A stretch of 64,000 nucleotides of DNA from Lentisphaerota bacterium (GCA_015061805.1 SUVV01000002.1:62001-126000), one strand, 5' to 3'. Shown: positions 25,325-35,280, counted from the stretch's first letter. The notes: generated from the sequence alone by a model not told the origin. Numbers and translations: made by a program.

Positions 25325-26505
25325 GTTATGCCCGGCTGATACTCCGTCCCGGCAGAGAGAAATCTCTGCTCCGGCGCCACCCCTGGATCTATTCCGGTGC
25401 AGTTGAACGGATCGAAGGCAATCCGGCACCGGGTGACCCCGTGGCAGTTGTTGCCGGGAAACAGGTGATCGCCACTGCTGCCTGGTCGCCGCAATCCCAA
25501 CTCTGCGGCCGGGTGTGGAGTTTCGATGGAGAACAGCCGATCGATGAGAATTTCTTCCGGGAACGCATTCAGCGGGCGGCGGCGTTGCGCCGCACCTTGC
25601 AGTTGGACGATGAAAACGGCGGCTGCCGTCTTATTTATTCGGAGTCCGACCAACTCCCCGGATTGATCGTTGACCGTTACGGTCGTTATCTCTGCACCCA
25701 GTTTTTGAGTGCCGGTACGGAGAAATACCGCGATATTATCGGAAAAGTCCTGCTGGAACTCGACGGCATTGACGGCGTATTCGACCGTTCAGATGCGGCG
25801 ATCCGCAAGAAAGAGGGACTGCCGGAACGCAGTGAACACCTTTGCGGACAGATACCGCCGGATACGCTGATTATCGAAGAGGACGGTTTGCGCTATCAGG
25901 TCGATATGCGCCGCGGTCAGAAGACCGGATTTTATTTTGATCTGCGCGAAGCGCGACGGATGCTGCGCCGTTTTGCACCGAAGCGCCGGATTTTGAATCT
26001 TTTTTCCTATACCGGAGCATTCAGTTGTGTTGCTCTGGCGGCGGGAGCCGATTTCGTGATAAATGCGGATTCCTCGCTTCCGGCGCTCCGGACGGCAGAG
26101 AAAAATCTTCAGCTCAACGGGTTTGATAAAAATTATGAAAATCTGCAGGGGGACGGTTTTACTATTTTGCGCGAATTGGAAAAACGCGGTGAAAAATTCG
26201 ATCTGGTCATCCTTGATCCACCGAAATTGATCGATTCCCAGCGCTCGCTGATGCGGGGATGCCGGGGCTATCAGGATCTGGCAAGATTGGGCTTCAAACT
26301 GTTGAATCCGGGCGGAGTGCTTTTCAATTTTTCCTGTTCGGGGTTGATGGAGAGCGATCTCTTTCAGAAGATCACCGCAGCGGCGGCTCTGGATGCCGGT
26401 GCCGATGCCCGTATCGTCGGTAAATTTACCCAGTCGCCGGATCATCCGGTGCTGACTTCGGTTCCGGAAACCTTCTACCTCAAGGGGCTTTGTTCAGTCA
26501 TTTGA
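25321..26505 (+). CDS. rlmI: RlmI-type 23S rRNA (cytosine-5) methyltransferase
   Basis: A 394-residue class I SAM methyltransferase with an N-terminal PUA domain (RHPWIYSGAVERIEG). The central RRGQKTGFYFDLREAR, the SAM loop ILNLFSYTGAFSCVAL and the catalytic LDPPKL motif are the hallmarks of the RlmI/RlmK group. NFSCSG carries the conserved Cys. It is translationally coupled to nrdR and converges on the type II secretion operon, whose last gene ends 9 bp away. Confidence 0.9.
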   Translation: MSYARLILRPGREKSLLRRHPWIYSGAVERIEGNPAPGDPVAVVAGKQVIATAAWSPQSQLCGRVWSFDGEQPIDENFFRERIQRAAALRRTLQLDDENGGCRLIYSESDQLPGLIVDRYGRYLCTQFLSAGTEKYRDIIGKVLLELDGIDGVFDRSDAAIRKKEGLPERSEHLCGQIPPDTLIIEEDGLRYQVDMRRGQKTGFYFDLREARRMLRRFAPKRRILNLFSYTGAFSCVALAAGADFVINADSSLPALRTAEKNLQLNGFDKNYENLQGDGFTILRELEKRGEKFDLVILDPPKLIDSQRSLMRGCRGYQDLARLGFKLLNPGGVLFNFSCSGLMESDLFQKITAAAALDAGADARIVGKFTQSPDHPVLTSVPETFYLKGLCSVI

Positions 26506-26514
26506 CGGGGGATT

Positions 26515-26910
26515 TCACCAGGTACTGACCCCGATACCGAATATCGCCAGCGGCAGAAGCAATACATCTTTGACCAGTTTGAATGGCGCCACACATCCGG
26601 CACCGATATTTCCCACTCCGTTGCTGAAAAATCCCAGCGGCGCTCCGAGAGTACATTGCACCACCCCCAGCGGCAGACAGAGCAGATCGACCACATCTTT
26701 GCCGATATTGAGCAGTTGCCCGCCGGAATTTTTCATCCATTGGATGACATAGGGTGAAGCCATATTTGCCGCCTTGAGAGCCAGCGGAGCAAGGATGATC
26801 ATCGTTACCGGTTCAGCTTTTGCCGGTACGGGGGTGCAGAAAAGGATTCCGGCAATTCCGAAAATCAGTATTGTGCGGCGCAGCGCGGGGTGTTTCAGTA
26901 AAAATTCCAT
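26515..26910 (-). CDS. Small exported/membrane protein ending the type II secretion operon
   Basis: A 131-residue protein with a signal peptide-like start (RTILIFGIAGILFC, possible cleavage after AKA) and further hydrophobic, Gly-rich segments such as CLPLGVVQCTLGAPLGFF. It overlaps the end of the gspK-like gene by 16 bp, so it is the last gene of the operon. No family recognised; the pattern of four cysteines in the second half is notable. Confidence 0.7.
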   Translation of the reverse strand: MEFLLKHPALRRTILIFGIAGILFCTPVPAKAEPVTMIILAPLALKAANMASPYVIQWMKNSGGQLLNIGKDVVDLLCLPLGVVQCTLGAPLGFFSNGVGNIGAGCVAPFKLVKDVLLLPLAIFGIGVSTW

Positions 26911-27890
26911 TCCAGATATTCAATAAGTTGTTTGTCCGGCCCGGCGATTTTGAAGGCAGGGAAACTGAATACCAGGCGGGAGAAGGGGCGTTTTTCTTCG
27001 TCCGGGGCCTCGATATTGACTGTGAGCATACCGCTTTCGCTCATGGCAAGACCGCTTTTGAGTTTGGAAAGCATATCTTCATCCAGCGAATCGCTCAGTA
27101 AGGTGCGTTCATCCCGCCATGCTCTGAGGGCATCGAGGACTTCCGGAACCTTTTCTTCTTCGATGCCGCAGTAGTTCCGGATCATCCGGGCAGAAGCAGT
27201 GAAAAGTGACGGCTTGCCGGTGAGGGAGGCGCCGCCGGGAGGCGGAATCAGGCGGATCTGACTCATTCTGCCATCTTTGTCCATGGGGTAGAGTTTGAGG
27301 AAATCGGGAATGAAAGCAAGTTCCTCGCGGAACATCATCGCCGCATTACGGGGCAGCGGTTTCTGATTGGCATCTTCATAATCGGTCGTTTCCCAACTGT
27401 CATCTCTGGCTTCATCGTCGCTGTCGACGTAGTCGGATATCCGGCTTTTGACCTGTGTGACCATCTCCTGCACATCGGCATCGGTATCTTCATTGACATA
27501 TTTATTGAGTGCGGCAGTGGTATCTTGCGCGACATCTTCGCCGCTCAGGGTATCGGTGATGGTGAACTGCACCTTTTCGCCGTAGTAGTCGATGACATGT
27601 TTCACGCCGTCGCAGAGGAAACGGTCGTAATCGTAGGAGGTGTAATCGGTTTCGCCGAGTTTTTCCGATGGATGCAGCTGCAGATCGGCGGCGTAGAGGT
27701 ACTGGACCCGGGTGGCAACACCTTCGGCAACGAACATCGATTTCTGGCGTTCAACATGGGCGAAAACGGTGAATGTTCCGATTTTGGAGAGTGACAATAC
27801 CGCCGCTGTGATCACGCCGCCGGTGAGCAGCAGACAGAGTACCGCGACCATGGCGGAACCGCGCTGATTGGAAAAGTTCAGATTTTTCAC
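26895..27890 (-). CDS. gspK: Type II secretion minor pseudopilin K-like
   Basis: A 331-residue protein with an N-terminal RGSAMVAVLCLLLTGG helix of the GspK kind, which lacks the +5 Glu of other pseudopilins. A long acidic periplasmic domain follows (DTDADVQEMVTQVKSRI and so on), containing helices like IRNYCGIEEEKVPEVLDALR that match the alpha-helical GspK domain. It overlaps the J-like gene upstream by 4 bp. GspK caps the pseudopilus tip with I and J. Confidence 0.8.
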   Translation of the reverse strand: MKNLNFSNQRGSAMVAVLCLLLTGGVITAAVLSLSKIGTFTVFAHVERQKSMFVAEGVATRVQYLYAADLQLHPSEKLGETDYTSYDYDRFLCDGVKHVIDYYGEKVQFTITDTLSGEDVAQDTTAALNKYVNEDTDADVQEMVTQVKSRISDYVDSDDEARDDSWETTDYEDANQKPLPRNAAMMFREELAFIPDFLKLYPMDKDGRMSQIRLIPPPGGASLTGKPSLFTASARMIRNYCGIEEEKVPEVLDALRAWRDERTLLSDSLDEDMLSKLKSGLAMSESGMLTVNIEAPDEEKRPFSRLVFSFPAFKIAGPDKQLIEYLEWNFY

Positions 27891-28621
27891 AGTGCCTCTC
27901 CTCCACCGGTTGCGCCGCCCTCCAGAGCATTGCTGAAGCGCTGGGTGTTGCCGTCGTGTGTTTTGCGGGTGCCGAAAGTGGAATCCTTGGCGACTCCGGC
28001 GACCCGGCGGAGCCAGTATTCAGAGGTTCCGTCGCTCCACTTCAAGTGCATTCGGATCGCCAGCGGGGGTGCGGCATGTTCATCTTCCGGCCAATTTTCT
28101 TTCCATGAGATGCCGGTACCGTCTTCATCCTCATCTTCGGTGGCTTTTTCGGCGTAGGAAAAGGTGATTTCTTCGACATTTTCAGCGATGACTTCCCGTT
28201 CATAGGGCATATTTTCCTCATCGTCCTCTTTCCACGGCAGACGGGGAAGCGTCGAATATTCAGCGATAAGCTGATTTTCCTCAACGAATACCCGGATGAA
28301 GATCAGTGAACCTGCCCGTTTTCCGTAGGAACGGCGCAGAGTGGTGAAGTGCAGTTTATGCTCTTCTCCGGAGAAAACAAAGCGGCTGTTGCCGTTGTCA
28401 TCTTTCCATTCAAACGGTATCAGATTGCGGACATGGACATCCATAAGATTGTCGATTGCCATGTACTCTTTCAGTCGGCGGGTGACTTTGGCAGAGCGTT
28501 CGTAGCCGTCGTAGAAACTCTTTGATGCCATGGCGACAATGCCGGTCACTGCCATGAGAATACCCATGGAGATGATAAGTTCGATCAATGTAAAGCAGGA
28601 TTTGCGGGTGAAAGGTTTCAT
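27887..28621 (-). CDS. gspJ: Type II secretion minor pseudopilin J-like
   Basis: A 244-residue prepilin with CFTLIELIISMGILMAVTG after a short basic leader. The processing site has Cys instead of Gly at -1. The globular part is acidic and beta-rich, the length of GspJ. It lies between I-like and K-like genes with 4-bp overlaps on both sides, which fixes its identity more firmly than the sequence does. Confidence 0.8.
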   Translation of the reverse strand: MKPFTRKSCFTLIELIISMGILMAVTGIVAMASKSFYDGYERSAKVTRRLKEYMAIDNLMDVHVRNLIPFEWKDDNGNSRFVFSGEEHKLHFTTLRRSYGKRAGSLIFIRVFVEENQLIAEYSTLPRLPWKEDDEENMPYEREVIAENVEEITFSYAEKATEDEDEDGTGISWKENWPEDEHAAPPLAIRMHLKWSDGTSEYWLRRVAGVAKDSTFGTRKTHDGNTQRFSNALEGGATGGGEAL

Positions 28622-29040
28622 TTTGTGCTCTCCTGCGTTTCCTGATCTTCATATCCGAAACGGTCGACGATCACACTTCCCCGGTTGGCGTTGTCCCGGT
28701 CCCGGATCAGGGTGATCTGCCATTTTTTCAGCGGGAGCTGTCCCTCGATCTCCTTGTAGTCATCGGGAAGACCTTCGGCATCTTCGACGGAACACTCCAG
28801 CGAATAGCCGGGATAGGGGAAGAAATCTTCCGGCACAGCCAGTTCTTCCGGATCACCGGCAAGGAGCAGATATTCCGTTGCCTGAATGAGTTTGTGCATA
28901 TCGGACCACTTCTCCTCGGCATCGGCGATCCGCAACTGGGATTGGGAGAGCAGTTGAAGCAGTCCGGCAAGGCTGAGGGTCAGGATGGCAAGTGCCACGA
29001 CCACTTCGATAAGGGTGAAAGACAGACGTAAAGTTTTCAT
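28618..29040 (-). CDS. gspI: Type II secretion minor pseudopilin I-like
   Basis: A 140-residue prepilin starting MKTLRLSFTLIEVVVALAI, with Ser at -1 of the cleavage site. The short acidic C-terminal domain fits GspI. The chosen ATG at 29040 overlaps the H-like stop (ATGA); longer in-frame extensions upstream have no prepilin leader at their start. Confidence 0.82.
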   Translation of the reverse strand: MKTLRLSFTLIEVVVALAILTLSLAGLLQLLSQSQLRIADAEEKWSDMHKLIQATEYLLLAGDPEELAVPEDFFPYPGYSLECSVEDAEGLPDDYKEIEGQLPLKKWQITLIRDRDNANRGSVIVDRFGYEDQETQESTK

Positions 29041-29621
29041 ATTACGGTCACTGCCTCGTCTTCGGTCACAGTTTCTTCGATTTCCCCGGGGTCGACATAG
29101 GTTTCCGAGAAGTCTTCGTTGCTCACCTGAAGCCGTCCGGAGAGGAATGAGATATCGAAACTGCGGCTGCCGTCGCCGCATTTGAGTACCGGGCGGTTGG
29201 CTGAAGCGCCGCCGCCGTCGGGAAAGAAACGGAAAATTTCCAGAGTTGCCTCCTGGGCAAGCTGCTTTTCGGCACCGGATTCGGTGATCATGGTGCAGTT
29301 TTCCGGAATGTGGAACTTCATCTCCTCAATGCTGTCGGTGTTGTCCAGTTCGATCTGTTCCAACTCCTGACGCGAATAATCCGGCGAAGCGATCAGATGT
29401 TTGCCGCCGTAAGGATATTTGACCACATAATCCCTGCCCATTTCAGCGGCACGGTAACGCACCTGCGCCAGATATGATTCCAGATCCAGCGCGGTATTGT
29501 CCAGTACCACAGCGGGGTCATCACCCCGGAATGCCGCCGCTACAACGGCAACAGCGATCACCATGATCGCCAGAACGACGATCATTTCGATCAGAGTAAA
29601 GTATCGTCGGCGGCAATTCAT
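29037..29621 (-). CDS. gspH: Type II secretion pseudopilin H-like
   Basis: A 194-residue prepilin beginning MNCRRRYFTLIEMIVVLAI, with Tyr at -1 of the expected cleavage site. After the helix a GspH-type domain follows (DLESYLAQVRYRAAEMGRDY). It is separated from gspG by 36 bp and overlaps the I-like gene. Confidence 0.82.
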   Translation of the reverse strand: MNCRRRYFTLIEMIVVLAIMVIAVAVVAAAFRGDDPAVVLDNTALDLESYLAQVRYRAAEMGRDYVVKYPYGGKHLIASPDYSRQELEQIELDNTDSIEEMKFHIPENCTMITESGAEKQLAQEATLEIFRFFPDGGGASANRPVLKCGDGSRSFDISFLSGRLQVSNEDFSETYVDPGEIEETVTEDEAVTVI

Positions 29622-29657
29622 GGTGATGATTTCCTGACCGGCAGTCAGCAGCGGGAA

Positions 29658-30083
29658 TTATTCCCAGCTGTTGATGTCAGCGTTTTCGTCTTCGCCGCCG
29701 GGTTCGCCGTCAGCGCCGTAACTGATGATTTCAAAGGGACGGTTTTCGTCACCGGGGCATTTGTAGATGTATTCGTTGCCCCAGGGATCTTTGGGCAGAG
29801 AACCCTGCAGACTGGGCTGCCAGTTTTCTTTGTCTTCGATATTTTCGACCAGCGCCTGCAGGCCGTTTTCGCCTTCGGGATAGTTCTTGTAAGCCAGTTT
29901 GTAACCGTTGACCGCATCGACCAGCAATTTGATCTGGCTCTTGGCGGCGCCGATGTTGGCACTCTTGACGTAGTTGAGGTACATCGGGGTTGCAATTGAA
30001 GCAAGTGTCACCAGAATAACGATAACGATGACAACTTCAATAAGGGTGAAACTGCTGCGGCGGAATTTTTTCTGTTTTTTCAT
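29658..30083 (-). CDS. gspG: Type II secretion major pseudopilin G
   Basis: A 141-residue protein with SFTLIEVVIVIVILVTLAS. The GspG calcium-site region is visible: YPEGENGLQAL, LPKDPWGNEYIY and SYGADGEPGGEDENADI. Ser replaces Gly at -1. It is the structural subunit of the periplasmic pseudopilus. It overlaps gspF by 4 bp. Confidence 0.95.
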   Translation of the reverse strand: MKKQKKFRRSSFTLIEVVIVIVILVTLASIATPMYLNYVKSANIGAAKSQIKLLVDAVNGYKLAYKNYPEGENGLQALVENIEDKENWQPSLQGSLPKDPWGNEYIYKCPGDENRPFEIISYGADGEPGGEDENADINSWE

Positions 30084-31297
30084 ACTTTGGGTCCTCCCTG
30101 ACTGATTGAATTTATTTCCATCATGGCGACGAAGATCGCTACGACTACCACCAGAACGATGGCGGCAAGAAATACGATGACGGCAGGCTCAAAAAGACTG
30201 AGCAGCCGTTTGATCCTTAAACGGGTGTCGGCTTCGAGATTGCCGGCGATATTGCCCAGCATCTCTCCGACGGTGCCGGATTCCTCGCCGACGCGGAGCA
30301 TGGGGACGGTGCCGGCGGGGATATAGCGGTTGTTGCTGAGGGCGGCGGAGAGTTTTTCACCGCCTTTGAGTTTGCGGTCGATGCCGTCGAATTCAGATGA
30401 AACGACCGGATTGGAAATGATTCTTCCGGCAATGCGGACGGTGCGGATGATTTCAACATGGTTGGCGATCAGAATGGCGAGTGTACGCAGATATTTGCAC
30501 ATTTCAAGGTCGACCAGAATACCGCCCAGAAGCGGCAGTTTGATCATGAAGGCGCTGACTTTGCGCTTCATCTCTGTTTCTCCGTAGATATGTTTGCAAA
30601 TGATCCATGCAATATAAAGTCCGGCCGGGATCATCCACCATGCCCACTTGGCGATATCGCCGAATGCCACCAGCGCACTCATCGCGCCGGGGAGTTCTCT
30701 GCCCATATCGTAGAAGATCTTGGCGAATTTCGGCACGAATACGGTGAAGAGCAGCACTGTGACGCCGAGGACGATCACCAGGATCGACACCGGATAGACG
30801 GCACTGGAGATGATGAAGTCTTTCAGCTCTTTGCTTTCGCCCATGAATTTGTGCAGTTCATTGACCACTTCCGGCAGACAGCCGGTTTCTTCGCCGCTTT
30901 CGATCAGATTTGCGTAGTATGAGGGAAAGAGCGAACCGTGGGAACGTACCAATTCTGAAAACTTCTTACCCTCATGCAGTCCCTGCCGCATAGAGTTGAC
31001 AAACTCTTTCTGATCGGCTTCGACAGCGCCTTCGGCGATGATGGACAGCGCCCGTTCCAGCGGGATATAGGCGTTGAGCAGCGGCGACAACTGGCGGGTG
31101 AAATCGAATACATCGATCTTGCGGCGCCGGAGGGAAAATCCGCCGGAACCATTTTCGGCAACTTCTCCGAAACAGGTCACCGGAACCATGCCGCGCCGGC
31201 GCAGTTTATCCAGCGACTCCTTTTCAGAATCCGCTTCAATAAGCACCTCCCGGGTCTTTTCGCCGGGGAGAGCCGCCAGATATTTATACAGTGCCAT
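30080..31297 (-). CDS. gspF: Type II secretion inner membrane platform protein F
   Basis: A 405-residue protein. The start MALYKYLAALPGEKTRE is typical, and two homologous cytoplasmic helical domains each precede a membrane hairpin (about 165-220 and 375-400). Features include LPEVVNELHKFM and ESGTVGEMLGNIAGNLE. It couples the ATPase GspE to pseudopilus assembly. Confidence 0.95.
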   Translation of the reverse strand: MALYKYLAALPGEKTREVLIEADSEKESLDKLRRRGMVPVTCFGEVAENGSGGFSLRRRKIDVFDFTRQLSPLLNAYIPLERALSIIAEGAVEADQKEFVNSMRQGLHEGKKFSELVRSHGSLFPSYYANLIESGEETGCLPEVVNELHKFMGESKELKDFIISSAVYPVSILVIVLGVTVLLFTVFVPKFAKIFYDMGRELPGAMSALVAFGDIAKWAWWMIPAGLYIAWIICKHIYGETEMKRKVSAFMIKLPLLGGILVDLEMCKYLRTLAILIANHVEIIRTVRIAGRIISNPVVSSEFDGIDRKLKGGEKLSAALSNNRYIPAGTVPMLRVGEESGTVGEMLGNIAGNLEADTRLRIKRLLSLFEPAVIVFLAAIVLVVVVAIFVAMMEINSISQGGPKV

Positions 31298-31300
31298 AGA

Positions 31301-32896
31301 TTATAACTCCGCCGTTGAACGGTTCAACTCTTCCTGAGTGGTGATACCGGCTTTGACTTTGGCTTCACCATCCTGCTGCAAGGTCACCATGCCGTGACGT
31401 ACGGCGATGGCTTCAAGTTCACTGCTGGAGGCATTGCGGTTGACCGCGGTACGCAGTTCATCATTCATAAAGAGCAATTCAAAGATACCGCTCCGGCCTT
31501 TGTATCCGGTGCCGTTGCATTTTTTGCATTTCTCACCGTTGATACTCTTTTCGCCGTGGCAAACCGGGCAGATCTTGCGGACGAGCCGCTGGGAAAGCAC
31601 TCCGAAGAGCGCACTGGACACCAGGAAGTTTTCCACACCCATATCCAGCAGACGGGTCACGGCACCGACGGCATCGTTGGTGTGCAATGTGCTGAGCACA
31701 AGGTGACCGGTCAACGCGGCATTGATTGCGATGTCAGCGGTTTCCCGGTCGCGGATTTCACCGACGAGGATCACGTCAGGGTCCTGACGGACGATGGAAC
31801 GCAGTCCGGCTGCGAAAGTGACTCCGACTTTGGAATTGACCTGCACCTGACACAAGCCCGGGGTGCGGTATTCCACCGGGTCTTCGATGGTGATGATCTT
31901 TTTGCGGGCATCGTTGAGCTGATTGATAACGCTGTACAAGGTGGTGGTCTTACCGCTTCCGGTGGGGCCCACGACCAGAATTATGCCATGCGGGATTTTG
32001 ATAAGTTTTTCAAACTGGGCGAGGTGTTCATCAGACATACCCAGCTGCCGGAGGTCGAAACTGACACTCTCTTTGTTGAGCAGACGCAGAACGATACTCT
32101 CTCCGGTGAGGATCGGAATGGTGGAAATACGCATATCCAGCGACATTCTGCCCAGAGTCACGTTGGTTCGGCCGTCCTGCGGGAGACGGCTTTCTGCGAT
32201 GTTGAGTCCGCCCAGCAGTTTGATACGGGAGGCGATCGCCGGGAACTGGTTGAGCGGACAGCTGAAAATTTCAGTAAGCACGCCGTCGACACGGCAGCGG
32301 ACAGAAACCGCTTCTTCGCCGGGTTCGATGTGGATGTCACTGGCGCCGAGTTCAAGAGAGCGGGTGAAAATATCGTTGACCAACCGGACGATGCGGGCTT
32401 CACCGGCCATTGAACGCAAGGTATTTTCGTCATCGGCGGCATTGGCTTCCTCTTCCTGTTCTTCGCCCCGGCTCTGCAGTTTGCTGAGCATGCGTTCGAG
32501 GAAGGGGCGGCGGACAAAGTGGACAAAGAGTTCGCTTTTCCACGAATGTTTGAGCAGATACTCCAGATTGCCCAGTTTATAGGGGGAACTCACCAGGAAC
32601 GTCACCTTGCCTTCATCCCATTCATAGACCAGGCAGTCGTTGGCGTTGAAGAAATCCAACGGTGCTTCCGGGGGCTGTTCCGGCAGATCGATCTCCTCTT
32701 CATCCAGCACATGGACTCCGAAGGCTTCGGAATAGATTTCCACCATCTGCGCTTCGGTGAGTTTGGCATCGAGGATCAGTTTGCGGTCACTTGCCGCCGG
32801 ATCATTTTCGTCATAGTCCGGAAAACGGCCCTTTAGCAATGCGGCAAGTTTCGCCAGAGAATCTGCAATATTCAATTTTGCTTTTTCTTCGCTCAC
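31301..32896 (-). CDS. gspE: Type II secretion ATPase E
   Basis: A 531-residue hexameric ATPase. The Walker A GPTGSGKTTTLYS is near residue 311. The Asp box TIEDPVEYR, the Walker B ILVGEIRDRETADIA and the His box ALTGHLVLSTLHTN follow. The four-cysteine zinc element (CPVC ... CKKC) precedes the C-terminal GRSGIFELL. An acidic insert (EEQEEEANAADDEN) around 145-160 is unusual. It powers pseudopilus extension. Confidence 0.97.
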   Translation of the reverse strand: MSEEKAKLNIADSLAKLAALLKGRFPDYDENDPAASDRKLILDAKLTEAQMVEIYSEAFGVHVLDEEEIDLPEQPPEAPLDFFNANDCLVYEWDEGKVTFLVSSPYKLGNLEYLLKHSWKSELFVHFVRRPFLERMLSKLQSRGEEQEEEANAADDENTLRSMAGEARIVRLVNDIFTRSLELGASDIHIEPGEEAVSVRCRVDGVLTEIFSCPLNQFPAIASRIKLLGGLNIAESRLPQDGRTNVTLGRMSLDMRISTIPILTGESIVLRLLNKESVSFDLRQLGMSDEHLAQFEKLIKIPHGIILVVGPTGSGKTTTLYSVINQLNDARKKIITIEDPVEYRTPGLCQVQVNSKVGVTFAAGLRSIVRQDPDVILVGEIRDRETADIAINAALTGHLVLSTLHTNDAVGAVTRLLDMGVENFLVSSALFGVLSQRLVRKICPVCHGEKSINGEKCKKCNGTGYKGRSGIFELLFMNDELRTAVNRNASSSELEAIAVRHGMVTLQQDGEAKVKAGITTQEELNRSTAEL

Positions 32897-35226
32897 TTCC
32901 AGAACTCCTCATTGCTGAACAGCACGCCGCGGTGCTTGTGGGCATCCGGTTTGTCACCCAGACCTTTGTCGTAGTGGTGAAGCGCCTTGATCGCATCGTT
33001 GTAGCGGCGGATCAGGGTGTCGATTTCGCTGTGTTCATTGACGATATATCCGGTGATCAGTACCAGTACTTCGGTACGTTCAACCGAAGCATTGGTCGAA
33101 CCGATCAGGCGTTTCAGGATCGGGATCTGGTTGATGATCGGTACGGAATCCAGACTGTCGTTGGTGTTTTCCTGGATCAGGCCGCCCAGCACCATGGTCT
33201 GACCGTTGGCGATGGTCATGCTGGTTTCCAGAGTACGCTGACTGAAGACCGGCTGATCGGAGTTGGTGATCGTATTGGGAATCGCACTGGACATAGTCTG
33301 GGAAATTTCCAGAGAGATCAAATCGGTACTGGTAACGTAGGGAGTGACCTTGAGGATCACACCGACATCTTTGTAGGTGTAACTGTTGCTGACGTTGCCG
33401 CTGCTGGAAGCATTGGTCAAACTGTTGGAAACATAAGGTACGCTCTGACCGACATTGATGCTGGCTTCGGTGTGGCTGGAAACCAGCAGCTGCGGACTGG
33501 AGATGACTTTGACCAGACCGTTGCCCGCCTGCGCGCGGATGTAACCGAAACGGCGCTGAGGATCATTGGGATCGGTGATGGCAAAGGTCGCACCGCCCTG
33601 ACGGTCAGCACCGGTACGCAGAACGGAGTTGCCGCTCTTGTCGGTCATGAAGGGGGAAAGATAGGTTCCGGTGTTGGTGTTGGGATAGTTGGTTCCGAAA
33701 ACACTGCTGGTACTGCCGCTGGTGGCGGTGCCGGAGAATTCCAGACCGAACTGGGTGGATTCGGTAAGGGTGACTTCCACCATCAGCACCTGCAGCAGTA
33801 CCTGAGCCGGAACGACATCAAGTTTGTCCAACAGTGCTTTGATCGAAGCATAAGTTCTGGGCGTACAGCGGATGACCAGACGGTTCAGCACGCCGTCAGC
33901 GAAAACCCGCACCGGCTGACCGAAAACTTTGGAATTCTGGTCAGTTTCCATATTGGTTCCGGCGTTGACGGTACTGGAGGGGGTGGTGGTGCGGATGGTG
34001 CTGGAAATACGGCGCTGGGTGGGCGAGTTGATGGTTTCCAACCGGGTGTTGCCGGTGTTGGAATCGATGGTGAGGGCGGTACCTTGAGTTTCAAAGATGA
34101 TGGAGAGAGCGCGGGAAAGGTGCGCGGCTTTGTTATGACGCACTTTGTAGACGAAAACGCTTTCCTGATCGTCACTGCCGGCGCTGTCCAGCAGATTGAC
34201 CCATTCGCGGATGAGGTTGACCGCTTCCTGAGTGGCGGCGGAAATGACCATCAGCCGCATCCGGTCAAGACCGACGACGTAAACGGCTCCGGGCTGATCG
34301 GTACGATCGCTGCTTTTGTGGATCTTGAGTCCGAGAACCGGCAGGATCTCCTGCAGTTCAAGCGCGACCTTGGTCGGCAGGACATGGTTGCAGGGGATGA
34401 CGGCGCGCGGCCAATCGGTTTTGCCGTTGCGGTCGAGGTATTCGATAAGTTCGCGGATCTTGGGCATATTTTCGGCTGAATCGCAGACCATTACCGCATT
34501 GGGGCGGGTGAGGTCGGCGATAATGGCACCGGCACCGAGGAAACCTCTGATCTGTCGGGTGACTTCAGTACTGGTGGCATTGATGAGCTGCCGGTAGTAG
34601 ATTTCAGTTTTGGAACCTTTCCCTGAACGGTTGTCCGGCTGCATGGCGAGTTTGTTGAGGGCCATGATCCGGAGCAGGGAGTCTTCGACCTTGATTCCGG
34701 CACCGGCGAGGAAAACCATGCGGTCGAAGGTGTTCCACAGTTCGCGGCGGGTCATTTTGGAGTTGAGGTTCAGCGTTACGACGCCCCGGAGATCGCTGTC
34801 AGCGACAAAGTTGAAGCCCAGCAGATCACCGAATGCGGAAAGCACATCCAGCAGCGGGGCGCTGTTGAAGACCAGTGAAACTTCAAGTTCTTCATCGGCA
34901 TTGAGTGCGATGAAATCTTCGTAAAACTTGGGCGCGGATTTCGCCAGTTCGGCGATCGGGGTCCTGGCGGGGGAATCCCAATTGAATTTTGCGAGTTTTT
35001 CAGCTTCGACCACCGGGCGTTCCGCATCTTTAGGCTGGATGCGTTCAGCGGAAGCACTTTCGTAGTTTTCGCCTTTATCCTTAATGTTTTTATCTTTCCG
35101 CAGGAAAGCAAAGCGGTCGATTTCCTTTTTTTTCTGCGGTTTTTTATCCACGCTCTGGCACGCAGTCAGCAACAGCATGGGGACGACCGCTGAAACGATC
35201 ATTAAATGAGAACTCTTTTTGAACAT
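32893..35226 (-). CDS. gspD: Type II secretion secretin D
   Basis: A 777-residue outer membrane channel subunit with a lipoprotein signal (LLLTACQS, Cys at residue 23). A charged linker of about 80 residues precedes the N0-N3 ring domains, and the secretin core has the signature MVLGGLIQE and VPIINQIPILKRL. A Ser/Thr/Asn-rich insertion near residues 395-440 and another near 510-530 are low complexity. It overlaps gspE by 4 bp. Confidence 0.95.
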   Translation of the reverse strand: MFKKSSHLMIVSAVVPMLLLTACQSVDKKPQKKKEIDRFAFLRKDKNIKDKGENYESASAERIQPKDAERPVVEAEKLAKFNWDSPARTPIAELAKSAPKFYEDFIALNADEELEVSLVFNSAPLLDVLSAFGDLLGFNFVADSDLRGVVTLNLNSKMTRRELWNTFDRMVFLAGAGIKVEDSLLRIMALNKLAMQPDNRSGKGSKTEIYYRQLINATSTEVTRQIRGFLGAGAIIADLTRPNAVMVCDSAENMPKIRELIEYLDRNGKTDWPRAVIPCNHVLPTKVALELQEILPVLGLKIHKSSDRTDQPGAVYVVGLDRMRLMVISAATQEAVNLIREWVNLLDSAGSDDQESVFVYKVRHNKAAHLSRALSIIFETQGTALTIDSNTGNTRLETINSPTQRRISSTIRTTTPSSTVNAGTNMETDQNSKVFGQPVRVFADGVLNRLVIRCTPRTYASIKALLDKLDVVPAQVLLQVLMVEVTLTESTQFGLEFSGTATSGSTSSVFGTNYPNTNTGTYLSPFMTDKSGNSVLRTGADRQGGATFAITDPNDPQRRFGYIRAQAGNGLVKVISSPQLLVSSHTEASINVGQSVPYVSNSLTNASSSGNVSNSYTYKDVGVILKVTPYVTSTDLISLEISQTMSSAIPNTITNSDQPVFSQRTLETSMTIANGQTMVLGGLIQENTNDSLDSVPIINQIPILKRLIGSTNASVERTEVLVLITGYIVNEHSEIDTLIRRYNDAIKALHHYDKGLGDKPDAHKHRGVLFSNEEFWK

Positions 35227-35280
35227 CCGACACCTCTTGAAATTTATGTGTAATTTTTATTTTTTACAAAATCTTAATTG

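Noticed and set aside
32791-34479. A 562-codon frame antisense to gspE/gspD.
   Set aside because: It lacks any family signature, crosses two clearly coding genes, and has the composition of a mirror frame.
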